NCBI GenBank assembly: GCA_007859835.1
Contig: SJPJ01000001.1
Span: 6,485,632-6,549,631, forward strand
Direction of reading: 5' to 3'
DNA from: Novipirellula herctigrandis
GTDB lineage: Bacteria; Planctomycetota; Planctomycetia; Pirellulales; Pirellulaceae
Length of the DNA stretch: 64,000 nucleotides
The translations under genes and the position numbers were made by a program. Positions 16,454-29,408 of the stretch are shown one piece after another (positions within the stretch are counted from its first letter, which is position 1; each line of letters begins with the position of its first letter). The notes under the pieces are model-generated. The model did no database searches. It worked only from the letters and a program-made list of their open reading frames with translations, and was not told the origin of the DNA.

Positions 16454-19246
16454 ATGAATCAACGGCTTTTGCTTTTTGCCTTGGCAGCCGTTGCGGCTTG
16501 GTGCGTTGGCGCGAGCCAGACCTATGCGCAATCGAAGCCCAACGTGATCGTCATCGTCGCCGACGATGCTGGCTATGCCGACTTCGGTTTCATGAACGGC
16601 ATCACCGGTCAGACATCAGAAATCCCGACACCGAATCTTGATGCGTTGGCTCGCCAAGGCGTCACGTTCTCTCGTGGCTACGTTGCAGCGAACTGCCAAC
16701 CTACCCGCGCCGCGCTTGTCACCGGCGGCTACCAACAGCGTTTTGGGAATGAGCACGTGGGCAACAACCATTTCCTTCCGTCGCAAACTTTCGAGGGTGT
16801 TCCTCAGGCCACCGACACGATATGGGATCGCTTGAAGGTCCAGGGCTACACCACCGGGGCCATCGGCAAGTGGCACTTGGGATCGATCGCCAATACCGTC
16901 GACCCGGTCTCAGGCCAGGTGACGCAGTTGGGCAACCGACCTGAGAACCAGGGCATCGACGAGTTCTACGGCCACTATCACGGATCGCGTGACTACATCC
17001 TAGGCCGCAGCTACAACGAAAACCAAGTCGATAATCCGACCAGTGCGTTGCAGGTTCGCTACATGCGTGAAACCGTGGTGCAAGCCGATGGCACGGTGGC
17101 TGACAAGGTGGTCGAGTTCGATCCCGGTCGTGACGACCAATACATCACCGAAACCTTCGGCGACTATGCGGTTGATTTCATCAAGGACAAAGCCGGCGAG
17201 GCCGAACCATTTATGCTTTACCAGGCGTTCACCGCGCCACATAAGCCTTGGACCGACGACTCACCGGACTTCAACGATCCACGTCTTGATGGGCTGCAGG
17301 GTGTCCGCAAAGAAGTCGCATCCATGATGCTGACGATGGACAACGAGATCGGCCGCATGATGGCGACGCTTGACGACCCCAACGGCGATGGCGATTTTAG
17401 CGACAGTATCCGAGACAACACGATGATCGTGTTTGTGAACGACAATGGCGGCGTGTCCGGGAAAGACGAGTTTGGTAATGGCACCAACAACGGTCCGCTC
17501 GACGGCGTGAAAGGATCACCCAAGGAAGGCGGTATCCGCGTCCCGTTCATGATCGCTGGTGCAGGCGTCGATGCATCCGTCCAGGGAACCGTATACGACA
17601 AGCCGGTCCATGGAATCGACATCCTCCCCACTGCCCTGGCTGCCGCCGGTGCTCCGTTGAGCCCCGACGAACCGAATATCGATGGGGTGAACCTGCTGCC
17701 GTTCATCAACGGTGAAGACACCTCCAACCCCCACGGCGTGCTCGTGCACCGCTGGCGCGGAACCTTTGCCGTCATCAAAGACGACTGGAAATTGGTCAAC
17801 ACGAACAACATTGGTGCCCGCGAGGACCGTTACCGCCTTTACAACGTTAATGACGATATTGGCGAGCAGATCAATCGGATCGGCTCCTCAAACCCCGAAC
17901 ATGTCGCCTTAATCGCAGAGCTCAAACGCGACTTAACGGATCACGAAGTGTTCTTTGACAAACCTCGCTACGCGATTCTGGCGAATACGCTGGAGACCGA
18001 GCCGCTCAACCTGAATGATCACTTTGTCTTCAATCCCGGCGCCGGCGTGTCGGATTGGTCCGGCGGATTCGATGAAAGCCAAGACCCTTACGATGGGACC
18101 AACACGCCCAATGGCGTATTGAACTGGATCGAAGCGGGTACCACGAATTGGAAGCACGTCTATCGTTCCGACGCCTTTGCGGGCGCCGTGCTTGAATTTG
18201 GCACGGCAGATATGGATTATGTTTCTAACAACGATATGTTGCGCAAAACAGGCCTCGAATTCATGATGAACAAAATGGTTTTAAGTGGCGACTTTGTGGG
18301 ACCGCAAAATCAGGCTGGAACAATTCAAGGCAATGAAGTCTTATTCACCAATGATTTAAACGGCGTCGCACCTGAGATCGCAATCGACGCAATGAGTAGT
18401 GGCGAGAACGACTTTACCTACAACATCGACCTAAACCTGGTGATGTACGATGATCTTTCCATCACCGGTGACGGTGACGTGGTCGTCAATATCAACAGTC
18501 AAATACGCGACTACTATGATCCCCGAGGATTGACCAAGAGCGGCGCGAGCAAAGTAACGTTGACAGGCAATAATACCTACTCGGGTAATACATCAATCAC
18601 CGGTGGCACTTTGGCGATTTCCGGTGACGGTCTCCTTAGCAACACACCAATCATCGATGTCGCTGACGGCGCGGTCTTGGATGTGTCGGAAACCAATTTC
18701 GGAGGCATGGTGATCGGTTCTGGTCAGTTACTAAGTGGTTCGGGTCTTGTCATCGGCGACATCACTGCCGCCACTGGATCAACTATATCGCCTGGCAATA
18801 GCCCAGGTGTGTTGTCGATTATGGGTGACTTTGTCGTGGAAACGGGTTCCGTTTTGGCCCTCGAACTCTACCCAGACGTGACTTCGGAGGTGGACCATGA
18901 CATGATTGTGGTCAGCGACAATCTCGTTCTTTCAGGCGGTGGAGGCGATCTCGTCGTATCACTTGGTGCCGATTTCACGCTCGCCGCAGGAGACGTGTTT
19001 GATATTCTCGATTTTGCTTCGATGGTCGGAGAATTCAACATGGTTAATCTGCCCGCTCTCGACAGCGGCTTAGTGTGGGATGTCTCTTCGCTTTCGACCA
19101 ACGGTTCTATCTCGGTCGTCAGCGCTGTGCCGGAACCAGGAGGTGCTTCTCTGCTGTGGGTATCAGTCTGTGTTGTCGCTGTGCGACGCAGGCGGAATGC
19201 GACATTGGCGGATGGTCGTTTCCATTATCTTCGTGTTTCGGAGTAA
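16454..19246 (+). CDS. Sulfatase fused to autotransporter-type repeat and PEP-CTERM tail
   Basis: A 930-residue protein. Residues 1-26 are a signal peptide. Residues about 29-500 form an S1 sulfatase with NVIVIVADDAGYADFG, the formylglycine motif CQPTR (Cys81) and QQRFGNE; FVNDNGGVSG carries later metal ligands. Residues about 500-690 are a beta-rich region. Residues about 695-750 (VTLTGNNTYSGNTSITGGTL) match the autotransporter-associated beta-strand repeat, and further beta-solenoid-like sequence follows. The end has VPEPGG, a hydrophobic segment and RRRRN, a PEP-CTERM sorting signal, plus about 16 extra residues. This combination would place a sulfatase on a rigid, surface-anchored stalk. 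The sulfatase part is nearest to the one at 449. The upstream palindrome suggests co-regulation with it. Confidence 0.88.
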   Translation: MNQRLLLFALAAVAAWCVGASQTYAQSKPNVIVIVADDAGYADFGFMNGITGQTSEIPTPNLDALARQGVTFSRGYVAANCQPTRAALVTGGYQQRFGNEHVGNNHFLPSQTFEGVPQATDTIWDRLKVQGYTTGAIGKWHLGSIANTVDPVSGQVTQLGNRPENQGIDEFYGHYHGSRDYILGRSYNENQVDNPTSALQVRYMRETVVQADGTVADKVVEFDPGRDDQYITETFGDYAVDFIKDKAGEAEPFMLYQAFTAPHKPWTDDSPDFNDPRLDGLQGVRKEVASMMLTMDNEIGRMMATLDDPNGDGDFSDSIRDNTMIVFVNDNGGVSGKDEFGNGTNNGPLDGVKGSPKEGGIRVPFMIAGAGVDASVQGTVYDKPVHGIDILPTALAAAGAPLSPDEPNIDGVNLLPFINGEDTSNPHGVLVHRWRGTFAVIKDDWKLVNTNNIGAREDRYRLYNVNDDIGEQINRIGSSNPEHVALIAELKRDLTDHEVFFDKPRYAILANTLETEPLNLNDHFVFNPGAGVSDWSGGFDESQDPYDGTNTPNGVLNWIEAGTTNWKHVYRSDAFAGAVLEFGTADMDYVSNNDMLRKTGLEFMMNKMVLSGDFVGPQNQAGTIQGNEVLFTNDLNGVAPEIAIDAMSSGENDFTYNIDLNLVMYDDLSITGDGDVVVNINSQIRDYYDPRGLTKSGASKVTLTGNNTYSGNTSITGGTLAISGDGLLSNTPIIDVADGAVLDVSETNFGGMVIGSGQLLSGSGLVIGDITAATGSTISPGNSPGVLSIMGDFVVETGSVLALELYPDVTSEVDHDMIVVSDNLVLSGGGGDLVVSLGADFTLAAGDVFDILDFASMVGEFNMVNLPALDSGLVWDVSSLSTNGSISVVSAVPEPGGASLLWVSVCVVAVRRRRNATLADGRFHYLRVSE

Positions 19247-19346
19247 TATGTGGGTCAGCCGGAAATCTTGGCGACCTTCGTTTCGGTTGGAGTTTACGCC
19301 ATGCGAGAACGGTTGCGGCGGAACGAAAACGATGCCGCCCCTCTAG

Positions 19347-22625
<3,279 letters not shown>

Positions 22626-22690
22626 CGCTGTTTGCAGTTCCTGTATTGCAGTACGTTTTGTTAAGTCGCAAAGGGTCGGTACTTGAGAAT

Positions 22691-25603
22691 ATGAGCAATA
22701 ATCCAACCTATTCGAGAAGCCAATATTTTGCCGTCGGCGTTACGTTTTCGATGTTGCTGGCGACTTCATTGCTAAGGGCATCGGAGATTGACTTCGTGCG
22801 GGACATTGCGCCGATTCTTCAAAATCGGTGTTGGGATTGCCACGGTAAAGATGAGCAAGAGTCGGGTTTGCGGTTGGATCTCCGCATCCGAATGCTGCGG
22901 GGTGGCGATTCGGGTTTGTCGACTGTCGTGCCCGGTGAGCCTGAGAAGAGCTACCTGATTGAGGTGATTAATCACGTCGATGAAGATATGGCAATGCCGC
23001 CGGATGAAGACAAGCTTCCGGCGGAAGAGATCGAATTGCTTACGCAGTGGGTCAAACAAGGCGCGAATTGGCCAGGCCAGATGGACGTGTTGGTCGAAGA
23101 GGAATCGGACCATTGGTCGTTTCAGCCCGTGTCACGTCCGCAGGTGCCAAGGCGCAAAGTAGCAAAGGATCAAACGAATCTCGATGCCGTAGCGGATTCT
23201 TCGGTCAAAATTCGGGAGGTGATGAACAACCCAATCGATGAATTCTTGCTTGAGACGTTGGCTCAACACGATCTGTCTTTTTCTCAGCCCGCTGGTCCGC
23301 GATCGTTGATTCGACGAGCCTCGATCGTGCTAACAGGAATCGCTCCGACACCCGAAGAGTCGGCGGATTTCGTCGATGCTTATGCAATCGATTCCGAGCA
23401 AGCCTACGCAGCACTTGTCGATCGACTGATCGCATCACAACACTTTGGTGAACGTTGGGCTCAGCACTGGCTCGATGTTATACGCTGGGCCGAGACGAAC
23501 GGTTCCGAAGCGAATCTGTATCGAAAAAATGCGTGGATCTATCGTGATTACGTCGTCCGAGCCTTCAACGAAGACAAACCTTACAATCAATTTGTAAGTG
23601 AACAGATCGCAGGTGACTCGTTGGGGGCCGGCGAAGCAACCGGGTTTCTTGTGGCCGGACCCCATGTGCCTGCTGCGACGGTTGGTCGTGAACCGACAGC
23701 AATTCGACAAGCCAGGGCAGATCGGATGGATGAGATCATCCAAACAGTCGGCGCCTCGATGATGGGAGTCACGATGGGGTGCGCCCGTTGTCACAATCAC
23801 AAATTTGATCCGATCACGATCACAGACTACTACTCAATGACCGGTGTGTTCCAAGACGTTGAATTCGGAGCTCGCTTTCCTGAATTTGCGACTGAGCATC
23901 CACGTCGGCAACGTGGCGATGCGTTGTGGAAAGAGATTGCTCAACAGCGACGGGTACTCCGCGAAATCGGAGATTGGGAAGAAGATTGGGGGGCGTATCG
24001 GGAAATGCATTTCAAGCCAATCACCACCAAGGCGATTCGCGTTCGCTTCAAAATGGAGAACCTTGGTTTAGACGAATTGGAAGTGTTCGGAACGGCGAAT
24101 CCAAATGAGAACTTGGCGCACATGCGACGCGGCACGAAAGTTACTGGATTCCCCCAAGAAGGCGTCGATGGACGTAACCCGATCGGGCGAGTCAACGACG
24201 GCGAATTTGGTACGATGGCATGGCGGGCGAAATCAACGAAGGACTCGGACGATCCGTCGTGGGTGCGATTCGATTTTGAGAGGCCTGAGAGTATTAGTCG
24301 GCTGCGGATGAGCAGCAATCGCGAGTATTTCTACGACACCGACTATCTCGATAAGAAACCGTATCTTCCACGATACGAATATAGTCTTGATGTGCTCAAA
24401 GACGACGGTACTTGGCAATCGTGGCTTGGAACATGGCATGTCAATACGCAATTGGACAAGCAACATCCGGAACGTAAAACGGCACTCAGTGAGATCCAAT
24501 CAGCGATCGAGACACTTGCCGAGGAAGGACCGCAACCCAGTTTTGTTGGGCGGTTCGTGCAACCGGAAATGACTTATGTGTTGCATCGTGGCAGTCCTGA
24601 GAATCCACGCGATGAAGTGATTCCGGCCGGACCCGCAATCTTCGATGGCGATTTGAATCTGGCTTCAACTGATTCCGGTGCCAAACGTCGTGCCCAATTT
24701 GCAAAATGGATCAGCAGTCCCCAAAATCCATTGACGGCTCGCGTGATGGTCAATCGTCTTTGGCATCACGTGTTTGGCACTGGCATCGTTCCGACCACGA
24801 GCGATTTCGGTAAAGCGGGTGCGCTGCCGTCGCACCCGAAACTACTCGATTGGCTGGCTGCGGAATTTGTTGAACCGAGTGTCGTCTTTCGATCGTCGGC
24901 TTTTGCAATGTGCGAGGGCGATATGAGCGAGGGCGATATTGTGGAGGAAACGGGGAGCCTCCAACCGTGGTCGGTGAAACACGTGATTCGTTTGCTTGTC
25001 ATGTCCAATGCGTTCCGTCAATCGAGTACGCCGACTACCGAGGGTGTCACCAAGGATGCAAGCTCTGCGTTGCTGTGGCGTTTCCCACCGAAGCGTGTCG
25101 AGGCGGAAGTGATTCGTGATTCCATTTTACAAGCGTCCGGATCGCTTGATCACACGATCGGCGGACGCAGTTATCGTATTCACAATGAGAAGAAGGTCTA
25201 CGCTCAGTGGGAAGTCGTTAGCAACCATGGTCCGGAAACGTACCGCCGAATGCTGTACCAAGAGCGAATGCGTCGTGTCGATGACCAGATGTTTACGGCA
25301 TTCGATTTTCCTGATTGCGGACAAGTGCGAGCAAGACGGCCGGTTTCGACGACTCCGCTACAAGCGTTGAATTTGATGAATAGCGATTTCGTGATGGAGC
25401 AATCCCAGTTGATCGCGTCTCGCGCCAAAAAGGAGTCTGATGACGATCTAAGATTGTCGATCGGTCGTTGCTTTGAGTTGTTGCTGATGCGGCAACCGGA
25501 ACCGGACGAGCTTGAAGCGTGTAAGGATTTGGCTCAGCAGACGAGTTTGGCACTTGTTTGCCGGGCGTTGATGAATACCAACGAGTTCGCTTTTTTGCCG
25601 TAA
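22691..25603 (+). CDS. Planctomycete PSD1 cytochrome-like protein (DUF1549/DUF1553)
   Basis: A 970-residue exported protein of the planctomycete cytochrome group. After an N-terminal signal (about 1-30) a cytochrome-c-like domain has the haem motif CWDCH (Cys47, Cys50, His51). Then comes the DUF1549 domain with a second CARCH motif (Cys364, Cys367, His368), a discoidin-like beta-sandwich insert (about residues 430-590), and the DUF1553 domain at the end (RVMVNRLWHHVFGTGIV, PLQALNLMNS). Such proteins are always paired with DUF1501 proteins in planctomycetes; their chemistry is not established. Start ATG 22691 is preferred to a TTG at 22646. Being inside a galactan locus suggests a redox step on sugars or attachment to polysaccharide. 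Confidence 0.9.
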   Translation: MSNNPTYSRSQYFAVGVTFSMLLATSLLRASEIDFVRDIAPILQNRCWDCHGKDEQESGLRLDLRIRMLRGGDSGLSTVVPGEPEKSYLIEVINHVDEDMAMPPDEDKLPAEEIELLTQWVKQGANWPGQMDVLVEEESDHWSFQPVSRPQVPRRKVAKDQTNLDAVADSSVKIREVMNNPIDEFLLETLAQHDLSFSQPAGPRSLIRRASIVLTGIAPTPEESADFVDAYAIDSEQAYAALVDRLIASQHFGERWAQHWLDVIRWAETNGSEANLYRKNAWIYRDYVVRAFNEDKPYNQFVSEQIAGDSLGAGEATGFLVAGPHVPAATVGREPTAIRQARADRMDEIIQTVGASMMGVTMGCARCHNHKFDPITITDYYSMTGVFQDVEFGARFPEFATEHPRRQRGDALWKEIAQQRRVLREIGDWEEDWGAYREMHFKPITTKAIRVRFKMENLGLDELEVFGTANPNENLAHMRRGTKVTGFPQEGVDGRNPIGRVNDGEFGTMAWRAKSTKDSDDPSWVRFDFERPESISRLRMSSNREYFYDTDYLDKKPYLPRYEYSLDVLKDDGTWQSWLGTWHVNTQLDKQHPERKTALSEIQSAIETLAEEGPQPSFVGRFVQPEMTYVLHRGSPENPRDEVIPAGPAIFDGDLNLASTDSGAKRRAQFAKWISSPQNPLTARVMVNRLWHHVFGTGIVPTTSDFGKAGALPSHPKLLDWLAAEFVEPSVVFRSSAFAMCEGDMSEGDIVEETGSLQPWSVKHVIRLLVMSNAFRQSSTPTTEGVTKDASSALLWRFPPKRVEAEVIRDSILQASGSLDHTIGGRSYRIHNEKKVYAQWEVVSNHGPETYRRMLYQERMRRVDDQMFTAFDFPDCGQVRARRPVSTTPLQALNLMNSDFVMEQSQLIASRAKKESDDDLRLSIGRCFELLLMRQPEPDELEACKDLAQQTSLALVCRALMNTNEFAFLP

Positions 25604-25645
25604 TAGGTGAGCTAGGTTTCCTGAATTGATTACGAACGATAACCA

Positions 25646-27148
25646 ATGACCAACCCAGAAAAACTTTCATCGCTCGGTCGACGACTTCTTGATCGCCGCC
25701 GTTTTCTACATACCGCAGGTCTTTCAACGAGCGGGATTGCTCTCGCAAGCATGCTGCATGCTGACGGATTGTTGGCCGACAATTCGATGACGACCAGTGG
25801 AGAAGAACCGATTCGACCGGGGATCGATGCGAAGCGTCCTTATGCTTCTCGGCCTAGTCACTTTGAAGTGCCTGCGAAACAGGTTCTGGTGATCTATTGT
25901 CCCGGGGCCGTCAGCCACGTTGACACGTTTGACTACAAGCCGGCTCTTGCACAACTGCATGGTCAAAAGCCACCAGGAATTCCGGCGGTAACATTCGAAG
26001 GACCGAGCGGCAATATTGCCAAGCCTTTCTGGGAGTTCAAGCCACGTGGTGAGACTGGCAAGATGGTTTCGGATCTATTGCCGAATCTTGCGCAACACGT
26101 TGACGACTTTTGTTTCTTGCATGCGCTGACATCGGACACCAGCGCTCATCCTCAGGGTGAAAACTTCATGAACACCGGATTCACGATGGAAGGTTTTCCC
26201 TCGTTCGGTGCATGGGTCACCTATGCACTTGGTACCGAGAACCAAGAATTACCCGCATTTGTGGCGATCAATGATCCGCGCGGTATGGCACGAAGCGGCA
26301 AGAACAACTTTGGTAATGGTTTTCTTCCGGCGGCTTTTCAAGGCACTGACTTTAGTGCCACTACTCCGCCCAATAACTTGCATCGTCCACGGTCGCTTAC
26401 TTCGAGTGACGATCAAGCAACGAACGCACTGCTCCGGCGACTCAATGCTCGCCACTTGGAAAAGTATCCCGACGACGCGGATCTTGCTGGCCGAATCGCT
26501 AGCTACGAACTGGCAGGCAAGATGCAGACAACCGTTCCGGACGTAATGGATATCTCAGGTGAAACGGAGGCGACTTTGAAAGCGTACGGCGTGGAAGGGG
26601 GCAGTGAGTTGCGTGGTAAGTACGCTCGAAATTGTATTCTCGCGCGGCGTCTTCTAGAGAAAGGTGTTCGGGTGGTTCAGCTGTTCAACGGCAGTGACCC
26701 ATCGGGTGGCAACGGTATCACCAACTGGGATTCGCATTCCGACATCGCCAAGACACATGCGCTGCAGGCGGAAATTATGGATCAGCCAACGGCCGCATTG
26801 TTCAATGACCTGAAGCAACGTGGCATGCTAGAGAGCACGCTTGTCGTCTGGGCGACCGAATTTGGACGCATGCCGTTTCTGCAAGGCAACGGAACAGGCC
26901 GTGACCACAATCCAAGTGCGTTCACATGTTTTCTAGCTGGTGCCGGTGTGAAGAAGGGATTCAGCTACGGCGAAAGCGACGAATTTGGATTCAAGGCGGC
27001 CGTTAACGAAACGACGGTATACGATTTCAATGCAACCCTACTGCATTTGATGGGACTCAATCACGAACGGCTGACTTTCTATCACAATGGGTTGGAACGC
27101 CGACTAACCAACGTCCACGGCCAAGTCATTAAGGACGTCATCGCTTAG
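25646..27148 (+). CDS. DUF1501 protein, Tat-exported
   Basis: A 500-residue DUF1501 protein, 42 bases after the PSD1 gene and surely in the same operon. The N-terminus has a twin-arginine signal (LLDRRRFLHTAGLSTSGIAL). DUF1501 proteins belong to the alkaline phosphatase/sulfatase superfamily fold by family knowledge; visible elements are DTFDYKP, HPQGENFMNTGF, NWDSHSDI and VWATEFGRMPFLQGNGTGRDHN, which likely bind metal. Substrate is unknown. The Tat signal implies export folded, perhaps with a cofactor. It may act on sulfated or phosphorylated sugars together with its cytochrome partner, but this is inference. Confidence 0.9.
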   Translation: MTNPEKLSSLGRRLLDRRRFLHTAGLSTSGIALASMLHADGLLADNSMTTSGEEPIRPGIDAKRPYASRPSHFEVPAKQVLVIYCPGAVSHVDTFDYKPALAQLHGQKPPGIPAVTFEGPSGNIAKPFWEFKPRGETGKMVSDLLPNLAQHVDDFCFLHALTSDTSAHPQGENFMNTGFTMEGFPSFGAWVTYALGTENQELPAFVAINDPRGMARSGKNNFGNGFLPAAFQGTDFSATTPPNNLHRPRSLTSSDDQATNALLRRLNARHLEKYPDDADLAGRIASYELAGKMQTTVPDVMDISGETEATLKAYGVEGGSELRGKYARNCILARRLLEKGVRVVQLFNGSDPSGGNGITNWDSHSDIAKTHALQAEIMDQPTAALFNDLKQRGMLESTLVVWATEFGRMPFLQGNGTGRDHNPSAFTCFLAGAGVKKGFSYGESDEFGFKAAVNETTVYDFNATLLHLMGLNHERLTFYHNGLERRLTNVHGQVIKDVIA

Positions 27149-27225
27149 TTTTTCGATCGTTTCGCACCGGTTTTCCGCGAATTTAGCCAGACCAATGTGA
27201 ACCGTCCAACGTGTTGACAGGCATA

Positions 27226-27259
27226 TTGCTAAATCCAATATTTGTAATACAATACGACG
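27226..27259 (+). promoter_or_regulatory. Putative promoter and operator of exported GH127
   Basis: A weak -35 (TTGCTA, 27226-27231) and a -10 TACAAT (27248-27253) lie 16 bases apart. The -10 is covered by TTGT-AAT-ACAA (27242-27252). The 18 bases from 27242 to 27259 are identical to 226-243 in front of the first sulfatase. It lies about 75 bases before the GH127 start. Confidence 0.5.
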
Positions 27260-27328
27260 ATCGCGATGGGCTTGTTCGCGACGAAATCCTACCTAGCCGA
27301 AACCTTCCCCTACAAAAAGTTGATACAG

Positions 27329-29359
27329 ATGCAACGAATAATGTTAAAGACACTGTTAGTTGGCGTCCTTGGCCTCGGCGTGATGAATGTTTCCCACGCC
27401 GTGGAGCGAGGGATCATTAACAACTCGCAAAGCCCGCATGTCAAACTGAAGAGCGTCGACATCGGTGATTGTCAGTGGACCGAAGGCTTTTGGGCGGACA
27501 AGTTCAAGCTTTGTGAAGAAGTCATGATGCCGCACATGGGCATGATTCTCAAAGGGGATCGTGGGCACGCTTACAACAACTTCAAAATTGCTGCAGGTCT
27601 TAAAGAGGGCAAACATGAGGGGACGAATTGGCACGACGGAGATTTCTACAAATGGATGGAATCGGCCGTCTATGTTTATGCCGTTAACAACGACGAAAAA
27701 ATTGACAAGGATCTCGACGAAATTATCGAAGTGATCGGAAAGGCCCAACAGGCCGATGGCTATTTATCGACTCAAATTCAACTTAGCGACATTCCCGCAT
27801 GGTCGAATCGACAATCCCACGAACTCTATAACAGCGGCCATTTGCTAACGAGTGCTTGCATACACCACCGTGTTACCGGGAAGACCAACTTTCTCGACAT
27901 CGCAATCAAACATGCCAATTACCTCTACAACACATTTCAGCCTCAGCCGAAAGAACTTGCTCGTTTTGGATTCAATCAAACTCAGATCATGGGATTGGTC
28001 GAGTTATACCGAACGACGAAAGACAAACGCTATTTGGAACTGGCCGAGATCTTTATCAATATGCGGGGCAAGTCGAAAGTCGGCCCCGATTCGACTGCGA
28101 ATTTTAAAACTATTGGTGACATGGTTCAGGAACGAAAGCCACTGCGCAAGGAATCGGAAGCGGTTGGTCACGCGGTGCTCGCGTTATACTTTTATGCTGG
28201 CGCAGCGGATGTCTATGCCGAGACGGGTGAGAAGGCATTGATCGTTGCACTCGATCGACTATGGAACAACGTCGTCCACAAGAAAATGTATATCACCGGG
28301 GCGTGCGGACAGACTCACCACGGTGCTTCGAGTCGTGTCGACATGGTTCACGAGGCATTCATTGGTGAGTACATGATGCCGAATCTAACTGCCTACAACG
28401 AAACATGTGCAAATATCTGTAACTCGATGTTCAGCCATCGGATGCTTGGTATTCACGGCGAGGCAAAGTACGCGGACATTATGGAACTAGTGATGTTCAA
28501 CAGTGCTTTGTCAGGAATCAGCGCTGATGGGATGTTATACATCTACTCCAATCCGCTTCGCGTGCTTCATGGTGCGCGTGACTACTCGGCTCTTTCCACC
28601 GAGACGCCTGACCGTCAGCCGTACCTCGATTGTTTCTGCTGCCCGCCCAACCTTGTTCGGACCATCGCACAGTTGTCCGGATGGGCTTACAGTTTGCCTG
28701 AAAACGGTGTCGCAGTGAATCTGTATGGTGGCAACAAGCTTCAGACTCAACTACTCGATGGATCGGAGATTGAACTGAAGCAAGATTCTCAATACCCATG
28801 GGACGGTGTCGTGAATATCACCCTCCAAAAGTGCAAAGATACGCCGTTTGACATGATGCTGCGTATACCCGACTGGGCGGAAGGCTCACGATTAGCGGTG
28901 AACGGTAACGACGCCAACGTTGCACTAGAACCGGGGACCTTTGCCACAATCAATCGCGTTTGGAAAGCCGGCGACGTCGTGACACTTGATATGCCGATGG
29001 AGGCCAAGTTGGTTGTCGGGCACCCTCGCATCGAAGAAGTACGCAACCAAGCGGCCATCAAACGCGGCCCGGTCGTGTACTGCGTCGAGTCGCCGGATCT
29101 GCCAACGGGCACCGACATTCTCGATGTCTATTTGCCATCGGACGTTCAATTGACCGCTCTTCAGGATGACAATCTGCTCGGGGGACTTACGATGTTAAGT
29201 GGTGCTGTGATGCTGCGTGATGAGCAAACAGAGGACATGTATAGCTCGCTCGAGCAGCCACAGTGGAAGCATGTTGATGTTAAGTTCGTTCCTTACTACG
29301 CTTGGTCCAATCGAGGCCAAAGTGAAATGACCGTTTGGATTCCAATTGTTTGGAAGTAG
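27329..29359 (+). CDS. Exported GH127 family glycosidase
   Basis: A 676-residue GH127 (DUF1680) enzyme with signal peptide MQRIMLKTLLVGVLGLGVM up to VSHA. Metal and nucleophile residues are present: ETC (Glu358, Cys360) and CFCCPPN (Cys437, Cys438). It is closely related to the cytoplasmic copy at 6417 over the whole length (WHDGDFYKWMES, RFGFNQTQIMGLVELYRTT). An in-frame ATG at 27266 exists, but it would place 21 non-signal residues in front and starts within the leader next to the operator, so 27329 is preferred. Probable role: exo-removal of 3,6-anhydro-galactose or arabinofuranose in the periplasm. It has its own promoter with the shared palindrome. Confidence 0.9.
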   Translation: MQRIMLKTLLVGVLGLGVMNVSHAVERGIINNSQSPHVKLKSVDIGDCQWTEGFWADKFKLCEEVMMPHMGMILKGDRGHAYNNFKIAAGLKEGKHEGTNWHDGDFYKWMESAVYVYAVNNDEKIDKDLDEIIEVIGKAQQADGYLSTQIQLSDIPAWSNRQSHELYNSGHLLTSACIHHRVTGKTNFLDIAIKHANYLYNTFQPQPKELARFGFNQTQIMGLVELYRTTKDKRYLELAEIFINMRGKSKVGPDSTANFKTIGDMVQERKPLRKESEAVGHAVLALYFYAGAADVYAETGEKALIVALDRLWNNVVHKKMYITGACGQTHHGASSRVDMVHEAFIGEYMMPNLTAYNETCANICNSMFSHRMLGIHGEAKYADIMELVMFNSALSGISADGMLYIYSNPLRVLHGARDYSALSTETPDRQPYLDCFCCPPNLVRTIAQLSGWAYSLPENGVAVNLYGGNKLQTQLLDGSEIELKQDSQYPWDGVVNITLQKCKDTPFDMMLRIPDWAEGSRLAVNGNDANVALEPGTFATINRVWKAGDVVTLDMPMEAKLVVGHPRIEEVRNQAAIKRGPVVYCVESPDLPTGTDILDVYLPSDVQLTALQDDNLLGGLTMLSGAVMLRDEQTEDMYSSLEQPQWKHVDVKFVPYYAWSNRGQSEMTVWIPIVWK

Positions 29360-29408
29360 ATACGCGTGTCATCGCAGAACAGGGATCGAAACGGGTCGCT
29401 GATTTGTT

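Noticed and set aside
17218..17811. Reverse open frame of 197 codons
   Set aside because: Ser/Pro-rich shadow of the sulfatase fusion.
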